DNA of 64,000 bases, taken from Desmodus rotundus. Its lineage: Eukaryota > Chordata > Mammalia > Chiroptera > Phyllostomidae. The notes beneath the pieces are model-generated. The model saw nothing but the letters and a program-made list of their open reading frames with translations. It was not told the DNA's origin and made no database searches. The stretch lies in assembly GCF_022682495.2 (NCBI RefSeq), contig NC_071390.1, forward strand, positions 151,318,583 through 151,382,582. The letters run 5' to 3'. Positions 34,865-46,800 of this stretch are shown piece by piece. The translations under genes and the position numbers were made by a program. Positions within the stretch are counted from its first letter, which is position 1; the number at the start of each line of letters is the position of its first letter.

Positions 34865-37800
34865 GTAAGTACTAGACCAGCAATGAGTACGTGGAGAGTT
34901 CATGTTTTATGTCAGTGGGAATTCCATGTTCGCTTTCAGTTTTGATGAAAGTAGAGCAGTTGGATCCAAGCAAATATAATACAGGAGTTTCTTCATGGAA
35001 TTGGAAGTTATAAAATGTGGAATTCGTAGTGAAAGCTATTCAAACTTCTCATTAATGTTACGTTGATTTGTCGAGAAACACTAGGAGGTATTTAAGGGCT
35101 AAATAATAATGCATGATTGTAAATTACCTACTTTGATTACCATCAATTTGTGACTAAATATAGAAAAGCTCTGAGAAATAACTAGTTCAGATAATTTCAG
35201 TATGTAACACAATTTAAATCTGTTGCCATATTTGTAATTTTTTCTTAGAATACATTTTGCTTCTACCTGTCCAGTTGTCCTCCAAGTATAGACTAGAAAT
35301 ATGCTAATATTCTATATTACTACATAATCTTTCTTATTATCAAGTCAAAATCAGAATTCCTTATCCTGGTTTCTTACAGGATCCTCCACATATCCTCCTA
35401 TTAAAATAAATTCTCATCCATTCTGACATTCAGTCATCTACAGGTTGGAGTTCCTTAACTAATCCCCCAATGTGTTATTTAGAAAATGTATCGGGTTCAC
35501 CAGCCAGAGCTTCCTTTGCCCTTTTTATAGCCAGCAGTGCTAGACGGTCTCTTTTCCTTGTTTGCTGTCAGTCTTGGTCACTATTTGCCAAGTGCCTACT
35601 TTATCGAAGATACTACATGCTAAAAAAGAAAGCGTAAGGGTATTGTCATTTATTTCCATCCCAATTATGCATAGTTAGTTCTCCTCAGTTTCCACTTTTC
35701 ATATTTTTTTATTTTTTGCTCTTTCTCCAACTTCTAGCTTGTTTTAAGCATCATTTTGAGAATAATAGTCCGAAGGGGTGAAGGAACAATCCACCCGGTC
35801 ATCACACCAGCAGAGCTGTGAGAGAAGGGGAGGAGTCTTCTCTCCCTCCTCTTTCCATAAAAGCCATGTGCGGTATTTCCAGTGTAACGTGTAAACTCAT
35901 TACACTTATTTGAAAATTTTTACTGTACTGTTCTTGTTATAAAAAGGAATATCTGTTATTTCTAGAACATTAAAATTTGAAGAAAAATTTTAAGGGAAAC
36001 ATTTAAGTCCTTCACATAACATATATTCTTTAATTTCATTCTTTATGTCTACATATGTATTTTTTATTTCAAATTGGATTACACTTTCTATAATATTTCA
36101 TAACATTTTCATATCACAATATTTTGAATGCTTTTTATCTAAGCAATCTTATAAATAATATTTTAAATACTTTCTGCATTATAATTGATTGAATCAAACA
36201 ACATTTAGGTTATTTCCTTTTTGTTTGCTTTTTGTTCCTCCTTGATGAACATCATTATAGCTAAACATATTCATGTGATATAACAGTCTTTAACTATTAT
36301 GGTGGATGTGAATCTCAACCCACAGATTCACCTGTACTGGAGATGTACCCTTTTATTGTCTGTAACTCAGCAGTTTCTGATTCTGAGGCCACATTCCACT
36401 GGGATCAGCTGGGGGTGGGGTGTAGGGTACTCGTACTTAACGTCAGTCTGTTGTGAGCTTTCCTCTGCCTTTTCCCAGATGTGTACCACAGCTCTAGAAT
36501 CGTGTACCCTGACGGGGCATCACAATGTGCGTGTCTGTACACGTCCATCTGTTTCTTAACCCCGTTAGTCACAGAACATTTCTTTTCAGGCTTTTTCAGT
36601 TTGTAGAAAATCCTTCACCCTTTTTGTCTCTTCAAAATCGCGTGTCTAGTTCTAGAAATTCCTTTCCTCGAAAAGTTTAGACCTTTGGAGTACAAAAGCC
36701 GGAAAGACTGTGAGCGCCTCTGCTTTGTGCCTTGCAATGTACCTGGCCTGAGACAGTTCACACAGACGGAGCTTTCTGCGTGAATGGAGAGCAAGGGAAA
36801 GAGGGAAACAGAGGGGTAAAAGATGAATACTTCAGATATTATCCCACCACATGAGTAAATAGAAAAGTGCTGAATGTATCTCCTTACGGCAGTCAAGTCC
36901 CCAGAGCTAATTAAAGGTCAGGGCAAATACAGTCCCGTTTGAGGACCAAACATCCCTATCCAGTGCAGATACAACCCCACCTTCTCTTTCTCGCTTCCAC
37001 TTGGCATCCCAAAATATCAGGGAAAATGTTTCACGTGCAAAGGAGAAAAAAAAGAAGTGAAATGACGAATTCGGTGTCTGAAATTCTATTCGAATTCTAG
37101 CAAATGAAACCACAGAGAGATGAATGAAGCAGATGGGTGATGGACCAGCGTATGCCCAGAATCTAATTGGATATAATGCAGAGTTCTTTTACCCATAGCA
37201 TTTTGTGATAGGAATTATTTTTCCAAAAGCGACACACATTTTCAGTTTTTACTAAATTGAGTCCCTTCTGCCATCCCCTCCCATTTTATGATTTGGTGAC
37301 TATGGCTGAATAACTCTGACTTTAAAATCCCATTGTGAAGGGAAAAGAAGGTGAGAGGAGGGGCTTCCTGGAGGGAGTAGCTAGCTCGCTCTGACATTCC
37401 CTTTGTTGCTTTTGACTCCTTGACTCTAAGCCCATTTAAAGGCAGCATCTGGACAATGTGAAATGTCCTCGTACAACTGTGGCGAGGAATAAAGAAAAAA
37501 TGCATTTCAAGAACCTCAGTTAACATAGTATTTGGCATACTCAACAGGAGCTATTAAAAATATATGAAAAGTACTTTGTAACCTTGTAAAGTAGTTTGCA
37601 AATATTAGTCATTATTACTCTGTGGCACAAACTGAGAATAAGTTTATTTAGAAACAAGTACTAAATCTGGTTGTGTCGGAATCTCGAGTTAGCTTTTAGA
37701 ATGTTACCGGACTACTGCAGTAGATAAAACTCCTCGCCTTCTGTAATTATCGAGCCAAGAAACATTTGTGTCCGACTGCCCATGTAGGTGCCCGCTTGGG

Positions 37801-40800
37801 TCTAAAATAACAACGCAGAGACATCTCACAAAGCAGCAGTCGAGCAGCTGGCCTTGCGGCTCACGTGCACTTTTGTAAATCGTGTCCCGTGTGCCTTAAA
37901 ACGGTGACGGTTTATAGAGCCAACAAAAACTGGCGTTCACTCGCGAAAGTCCACTTTTGTGAGGGTGACTACCACACTGACTAAGCCACTGTCAGCCCTC
38001 CTGTCTTCAGAGGCAGCTGTGATGCCACCAATAGGCTCCAGGCCAGGGAAACGCCCAGAAAAGGTGCCAACCGGCACAGTTTACAAGACAGAAGCCAGCT
38101 GTGAATTTCGGCTTCACGATTGCTCCTCTCCCATAGGTTTGGAACACAGTGTCAATAACAGAGAATCAGTTCTAAACATTCGAAAAGGTGGGGTGGGTCT
38201 GCAGTTAAACCACCCCGCCTTCACCAAGCAGCATTGCGGGAGTGCCCGCAGGCGGCCTAGAAACCTTTCGGGGCCCAACTCTCCCTGGGATTCCTGTTCG
38301 GTTGATGGACCAGATGCAACAGCCTGACATTAATGAACACACTAAACTTCAGAACCCAAGAGATAAATGTGTTGGAAATGAGATGAAATAATACCTGACC
38401 TTGAAATTGGTGGAGGAAAAAAAACCAAACATATTCATGTATTGTAAAAACAAAAGTACAGGGTACTTTTCATTTGTAGGGAATTAGGCATTTTAACCTG
38501 ATTGCTACTGGATAATGGAAATTCTAATAACCAGTGTTTTCAAAATCAGTTCAAGTTGTAAAGCAACAAAATGAATGAATGCATATTATTAAGCAAGAGG
38601 GCAATGTCTTTGGCTCACCTCTATTGATTTGACCACATGAAGGGCTGGCCTCATCAATAAATATCTAGGACCATTCCAAATTCTGTTCCAATTCTTAATA
38701 CTCTTTGAACTTGAAGCCACGACCCCTGAATATTACTGTTCTGTGTTACCAGGTATCATACGTGGGAGAACATTTAAGATTTCCAGAGTCCAAAGCAGCA
38801 TCTCTAAGGTAGTGTAATGTCTATGCATACCTTCTGTGGCCTTCTTCTAATAAACACTGAGATAATTTTTTGGAAGCAATAAAACTGCTTCTGGCCACTT
38901 AAACTCAAAGGCTAATCAAATTCCTGCCTCCCGTGGCCTATGTGGTCATCAGAAAGCAATTCAATAAATAATTCCATCTCCCAAAAGGGCCTCCCTATTT
39001 TCTTCCTGACTCTCTTTCAACATTTGACTCTCTTGACACGTAGAATCTACCTTCTGATATCCAAGTTCCAGCTAATGCGCTTCCTAACATTTTTTTACTC
39101 ACCTGAATACCCACCTCCTTAACATTGATTCGCCACACAACATTTTTAATAGAGCAAATTTTCCCCCGTTCAGAATGGCAGCCAAGTATCATGCAAAAGT
39201 CCTCAAATTTCCTGACTCCCCCTGGAGAGACCCCAAACAATTAAAGTCATGTCTCTGATAATCTGGATCAGCGGGCTAACCAGGAAACATTATTTTTGTA
39301 ACAGAGTTGTTTGGCAGAAGCAAGAGACCGACCCCCGTCACACAAGCACATTTCAAATCTTTGCTCACATCATGTCTGCTAACATCTCATTGGCCAAAGC
39401 AAGTCACAGGGCCAAACTCTTCAGGATGGGGAAGTATATTCTGCTCATAGTAAAGTGAATGTTTGCTGAACAATCATCTAAACTGTTACACCTGGCTTCC
39501 ACTGAGCTCAAATACTTGAAGATCAAAGTAATCAAAGATAGATTTCTGTTCCACCTGCGAGAATTTTAAGGGTGGAAACTGAGGCATGAAGACCTTAGGT
39601 GATCTAAGGACTTCCTGATTCACACCAAAAGTCACAAACAGAGATGGAATAAAACAAGATCTTAAGTACCCCATTCGCCATATGATGCAAGTATTGTAGA
39701 ATCACTAAACAATCTCCAATACATTTGGCAACTTTATGAATTCCATGGCCCAATTCTATTCTCTTGGGTAGAGAGCCCTGCCCCTAGCCTCCTTTTCCCT
39801 TTTCTAAACTCAAGTTATCTTTCAGAGCCTTGACCTTCCTCTCCCTCTCTTTCTTCCTCTCCCTCTCCCTCTCCTCCTCCTCCTCCCCCTTCTTCTCCTC
39901 CCTTTTTTGGTAAAAAATGGGCATGCTTAAATGGGAATGAAGGCTTAAGAGATCTGAGTTTCAATCCCAGCTCCACAGCTCTACCCACCATGATTTAGGG
40001 CAAGTTCTTAACTTGCTGCGCCCAGGTTTTGCAATTTGCAAAATGGTAGTAACCCCCAGGGCTTTGTGAGGATTAGAAGGAGATGTTGGTGAAATGCTCA
40101 GAGCATAAAAAGAGTACACAAGTAAAGTGGGGTTTTAAAATAAGTTCTTCCTTCTACTCCAAAGCTAGATGTGACCTCCCCTCCACTGAACTCCTGGGGT
40201 ACAGATTCAGTTTAATGAGGCACCGAGAAGGTGCAGGAGCCGTACGTTCTCAGGCTGGCATGCGCCACGCAGGCATCACAAAAATGTCAAGGAAATGATA
40301 GCTGCTTTCATATTGGTGTCTTGCATTGCGTTTTTTCCTCACAAACCCATATGTTTGCCTATTAAAGCACGTAGGAATATTCTTCGCCCCACAAGGAAAC
40401 AATTTTTTTCCGGGGGGAAATCCTGAAGTGCCTAGGACAGTGGGGTAGCTCCCAGCACTCGGCAATGGCTAATTTACCAATCAACATGGAAACATTTCCT
40501 ACTATCATATGCCAACTAAATATCAGCCTTGGTTATCTCCCACTTTTTAAAATCATTCCTGCTTCTTGGCCTATCCTTTGTCTTCCTACTTTTAATAGAG
40601 ACATGAGTACACAGAAGTCATATTTTTTCTATTCATGCATGCCCCATCTGAAACAGGCAGGCTTCATTCATCTCCAGCCAAACATTGCCCTGTGCCAGTT
40701 GAAACTTCCAATTTCTCGAGAAGCTAGAAATGCAGTTTTTTTGTATTAAATCTTTATTGTCAGCTCTATAATTTTTACACAGCCATGCACGCCCAACACT

Positions 40801-43800
40801 GTGACCTCTGGCTAACTGGATACAGTCACTATTCAGAAAGGCCAAACCTCCCTGAAGGGCCTGGCCATCTGACGGAGAAGACAGCTGGATAGCGGGGGAA
40901 TAAGCTGCCTTGTAAAACGAGTAACTTTCTAGGTGTTATCACTCAACCAGACAAGGATTCTGCGCTATATTTGTCTTCAGCACCAAACGCCTGGCTCATG
41001 ATATTTTGATTGCATCGTTGTCCTAAGGAGCGCTTGCTTAGTCTGCACAGCTGAAATGAACATATGATAGCATAGATGTACAACCATTTCAATTAAGTCA
41101 TCGCCTTTCTGCATAATCAGTCTCCCAGTAAGTGCCTTGAGGACAGCAGGCAAGGAATAAACCCTTCTGGAATTGAACCAACTTGATCTGCTATGTAGCA
41201 GTTGGTTAAAGACACAGAAACATGTGAGAACAGAGCAGAAGGCTATGTAAAAATTCAGGGCTTCCTTGCAGGACTCAGATGGCAAATAAAATTTGGAAGA
41301 CTGCTGTGACTGGCACCTCATTCCCCAGCTTTCTTTTCGGTGCCACATGGGCCTCCTGCTTCCTCCCTGGTGTCGGGAGAGACAAAAAGGCAGAGATCAC
41401 AACTCAATTAGATGATTTGGCCAGAACGTAAAATCTAGGTAGAACACAAGTAGCATTCTTTAAAAAACACAAGAATGCCTAGAAAATAGTTGTAACATCA
41501 ACAATGCATAGATCAAAGAAAGCCTATAGCTACAAAATAGAGTAAGAACATCTTAAAACTCAGAGTTCATCCATATAAATAAATCATCAAATAACTATTC
41601 CATTTTACCTACCGTTCAATCAAATAAATGTTTACTTACTCTTCAGAATTAGATTTTTCAAATTGATGCTTTTATTATAAATAAAATTAGCACATGTTCA
41701 TTGAAAGAAAGAAATCAAAGATGTATAAAACAAAGACACAGTTTCCTTCCTTCTCTAACCCCACCTCCCCCACCACCCTGCTCCTAAGTGTAAGGACTGC
41801 CAACAGCTTAGTTCACTTCCCTCCAGGCCTTTTCCCTGCTCACTCAGCATTCACGTGTGCACTGGAATCTTTCTCTACATTGTTCAGCAACTTAGCATTT
41901 TCCTCTCCTGCAGCCAGTGTCTTTGAAGACTACGTTGTATTATATAGTATTGACACACCATGTTTTGTTTAACCTCTTCTCTACTGAGAACCTTTTAGGT
42001 TGTCTCTACTCTTTTACCTTTACAAACAATGTTGCAGTCAATAATCCCCAGTTTATACTTTAATCTGCTATTTAATTTTAATAGGACTGTGGAAACTGAA
42101 GTCATTACAGAGTTTGGATCTGTCATTCAATGGGATATCGCGAGTTGGTGTGTCTGATTTTCATAACTGCCTGCAACTGGAGAACCTCTATTTAAGGAGC
42201 AACAAGATATTCAGAATTCATCCAGAAGCCTTCAAGGACCTCAAAAAATTACAGGTTATAAAATAAGTTTTATAATATTTCAAATACACAGACATGTGGG
42301 CAATTACCTTAGAAGAATATTTGAAGAGTTTCTTCATGTCTAGTAGTACTGACTATTCACCAAAAAATGTAAGTCTATTTTAAGATCCCCCTAAATTCGC
42401 TGAAGTCTCTCTTGCCTTAAAAATCAGAGGTATCCGTAATGGACATGAATTTTACTCAAACATAACACTCAGCAGCAACAACCGGCACATTCTTTTCCTA
42501 AATCAAATTAAGCCCAACTACAAGTCTCTACTTGTGAGTTGGCGAGAAATCACATCTTTGGCTGCAAGGGCAGGCCGAGGGCCTGAGGGTCGGCCCACCT
42601 GCAGTCTGGAACACCTGCGGAGGCTCCTCTGCACCACACTGGTGGATGCTGACATGTCTGCAACCCAGGGCTGCTTGGGCCTCTGAAAGCCAATGACCTT
42701 GTGGCTTCCACCCCCAAACTGGGCCTGGGGTAACAAAAATGACCATGATAAAAGCTCCTCCTCATACAGCACTTCCCACATACCACATGCTGTTCTAAAC
42801 ACCAGCTCCCTCCTGGCAGATCCAGGGCACCCTGGCAGCACCGCTCGGTTAATCTCACGGAAGGTGTGCAGTGAGATGAAGGCGGGGAACCCACCCCCAG
42901 AGCTCTGCTCTAGCTTTGGTGGCTTCAGCCCTCTCCTCCAGATGCATTCCTCCATCCCCTTTCTTTTCGGGGGATATTGCAAAATCTCCCCACCACACCC
43001 CTTTAGAAACACCAGGGCAGCCTCTGGTGCAGTACCTGGAGGCCATAACCTGCATCACACACCTCCTTCTTCCCACAGGCTGGGGTCATCCACAGAAACA
43101 GACTGTGAGCCACGTGGGCAGCATGATGGGTTCCAGTAGCTAGATTTCAAAGTAAATGTAAGCAGATGAATTTCATTGTAGTAATTAATGTTAACCCCAT
43201 GTACCCAACTATTACCTCATACACACATAATCAAAATAAAAATTAAGGACTTCCAGCCAAGATGGAGGCATAGGTAGACAACTGTGCCTCCTCTCACAAC
43301 CAAAAAAAGAACAACAACAAATTTAAAAACAAAAACCAAACAGAACTGCCAGAAAATTGAACTGTATGGAAGTCTGACAACCAAGGAGTTAAAGAAGAAA
43401 CATTCATCCAGACCGGTAGGAGGGGCAGAGATGGGCAGCCGGGTGGAGAGGACTCACGGCAAGGTGGTGGCTGGTGGACCGGGCAGTCCCACATTCACGT
43501 GCAGATAAACCTGGAGGAACAATGGAGGACTGAGATACACTGCGCAACTCAGGGTTCCAGTTCAAGGAAATAAAGCCTCAAAACCTCTGACTGAAAACAC
43601 CTGTGGGGCTTCAGGCTGCAGGAGAAACTCCCAGCCTCACAGGAGACTTCATTGGATAGACCCACAGGGTCCTAAAACATAGACAAACCCACCCACCTGG
43701 GAATCAGCACCAGAGGGGCCAATTTGCTTGTGGGTAGTGGGGGAAGTGGCTGAAAACTGGCAGAGAGCAGAGCAAGCAGCATTGTTCCCTCTCAGACCCC

Positions 43801-46800
43801 TCCCCCACATACAGCATCACAGCGCAATGACGTGGATTGCCCCACCCTGGTGAACACCTAAGGCTCTGCCATTTATAATGTAACAGGTTCACTGAGACAA
43901 AGAAATATGACCCAAATGAAAGAACAGGTCAAAGCTTCAGAAAAAAATACAACTAGGTGATGAAGAGATAACCAACCTATCAGATGCACAGTTCAAAACA
44001 CTGGTAATCAGAATGCTCACAGAAATGGTTGAATATAGTCGCAAAGTAGAGGAAAAAGTGAAGGCTATGAAAAGTGAAATAAAGGAAAATGTACAGGGAA
44101 CCAACAGTGATGGGAAGGAAACCGGGACACAAATCAATGGTTTGTACCAGAAGGAAGGAATAAACATTCAACCAGAACAGAATGAAGAAACAAGAATTCA
44201 AAAAAATGAAAAGAGGATGAGGAACCTCTGGGACAACCTTAAACATTCCAACATCCAAATCACAGGGGTACCAGAAGGAGAAGAGGAAGAGCAAGAAATT
44301 GAAAACTTATTTGAACAAATAATGAAGGAAAACTTCCCTAATCTGGCAAAGGAAATAGATTTCCAGGAAGTCCAGGAAGCTCAGAGAGTCCCAGAGAAGT
44401 TGGACCCAAGGAAGCACACACCAAGGCACATCCTAATTACATTATGCAAGTTTAAAGATAAGGAGAGAATCTTAAAAGCAGCAAGAGAAAAGGACATGGT
44501 TACCTACAAAGGACTTCCCATTAGACTATCAGCTGATTTCTCAAAAGAAACCTTACAGGCAAGAAGGGGCTGGAAAGAAGTATTCAAAGTCATGAAAGGC
44601 AAGGACCTATATCCAAGATGACTCTATCCAACAAAGCTATCATTTAGAATGGAAGGGCAGATGAAGTGCTTCCCAGATAAGGTCAAGTAAAAGGAGTTCA
44701 TCATCACCAAGCCCTTATTATATGAAATGTTAAAGGGACTTATCTAAGAAAAAGAAGATAAAAACTTCTTATGAACAGTAAGATGACAACAAATTTACAA
44801 CTACCAACAGCCAAATCTAAAAATACTAAAACAAAAACAAACTGAGCAAACAACTAGAATAGGAACGGAATCACAGAAATGGAGATCACATGGAGGGTTA
44901 TCAGTGGGGAGGAGGAGAGGGGAGAATGGGGGGGGCAAAAAGTTACAGGGAATAAGAGGCATAAATTCTCTACAAAATAGACAGGCGACATTAAGAATAG
45001 TATAGGAAATGTAGAAGCCAAAGAACGTATATGTACAACCCATGGACATGAACTAAAAGTGGGGCTAATGTTGGTGGAAGGGGGTTGCAGGGTGGAGGAG
45101 AATAAAGGGGGGAAATGGGACAACTGTAATAGCATAATCAATCAATATATATATTTAAAAATTATGTTACATTCTCTTTTTCATACTACCGTATTTTTCG
45201 GACCATAAGACGCACCTAGGTTTTAGAGGAGGAAAATAGGAAAAACACCTGCTCCACTGCCGCCCCACCCCACCCCCAGTGAGCCAGGTAGGCTACATTC
45301 AGACTATAAGACGCACCCCCATTTTCCTCCCAAATTTCGGGGGGTGCGTCTTATAGTCTGAAAATACAGTAATTCTTCAAGTGTATTTTACACTTACCGC
45401 CCACCCCAGTTTGGACCAGCCACATTTTAATGCTCCACAGCCACACGAGACTAACGGCTGTCATATTCAACAGAATCCCCATAGGCGGCGGGTGTTCTCC
45501 CAGTCTTATGTAAAGGAATATTCAAGCACAGCTGCAAGATAACTCTCCAGCTCCCCCCTTGCAACCAGAACGACCCCCAACTCCCTCCTGGATCAAAAGG
45601 AGACACGTGAAGCCATGGTGAGGGGGGTGGACTCCGGTGCCAGCTACCTGGGTTTAAACCTGGACTCTGCCACTTGCCAGCCACACAATTGTGGGCAAGT
45701 GACCAAGTCCTTCTGTGCCTCAATTTTCTCATCTGTAAAATGGAGACAGCTTGGCTCCTTCCTCGTAGAGTTTTGTGACAAATGTTTTAGTGCATATAAA
45801 ATGCTTCAAACAGTACTTGGAATATAGTAAGCTCTTATCAATGTAGACTGTGTATAGGGATTCTAACATGACCACAGTACCCTGCTCCTTTCACACACAA
45901 ATCTGATTGTGTCACTTTGTATTTACAATGTTCCTCAGCTTTCACAAGGGCCTTGCTGCTGCCTCTCCGACCTGCCAACCTTTTGCCTGGAAGAGCTAAT
46001 TCTTACCAATTCTCTTTTTAAAAGATTTTATTTATTTGTTTTTAGAGAGAAGGGAAGGGAGAGAGAAAGAGAGGGAGAGAAGCATCAATGTGTGGTTGCC
46101 TCTCATGTGCCCCCACTGGGGACCGGGCCTGCAACCCAGGCATGTGCCCTGACTGGGAATCGAGCCTGTGACTCTCTGGTTCACAGCCCAGAGCTCAGTC
46201 CACTGAGCCACACCAGCCAGGCTTAGTAATTCTCCTGATGTCACTTCCTCAAGGAAGCCTTCCCTGGGCTTCCAGATTGAATTAGTTGCACTTCTATACA
46301 CACTTACGACATGCTTTTTTCACATTGCACTTATCCACCTGAAATTATTAAGTTTTAAGTGTGGTTAGTTGTTAATGCCTATACTCTCATAGCCTTCTAC
46401 TGGATGGTGAGCTCTTTAAGGACATACACTATGTTTATTCTGTTTCCTAGTGCTTAGCATATGTCTAATACATAGTACATATTTTAAAACACTTGCTGAA
46501 TAAAGGAATGAATGAATGAATGATGATCACGGATAGGTGTGTTACTTACCTATTGCTACAATAACAGGTTGTTACGGACTAAGTAGTCTAAAACCACATA
46601 CATATATTATCTCATGACTTTCGGGGCTCAGGAATTCAGGCAGGGCTTAGCTGGGCCCACTGCCAAGGGCCTCTCAAGAGGCTTCAATCAAGGTGTTGGC
46701 CAGGGCTGGAGCCTCGCCTGAAGGCCCAGCTGGAAGGTATCTGCTTCCAAGCTCATGTGGAAATGAAGGGGAAACCTTCATTCAGTTCCTTGTGGGCTGT

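Larger units (their letters stand above)
34865..42084 (+). other. LRRC66: LRRC66 intron 1
   Basis: A 7.2-kb intron. It holds ancient L1-like sequence (about 36000-36330 and 41720-42070), an unassigned open GC-richer block at 37959-38327, a pyrimidine-rich tract at about 39838-39905 and a MIR at about 39935-40110. The remainder, including 38350-39720 and 40110-41690, shows no feature I can name. Confidence 0.85.

Noticed and set aside
44854..45141. Minus-strand frames across the half-LINE 3' UTR
   Set aside because: They read the complement of G-rich LINE UTR blocks.
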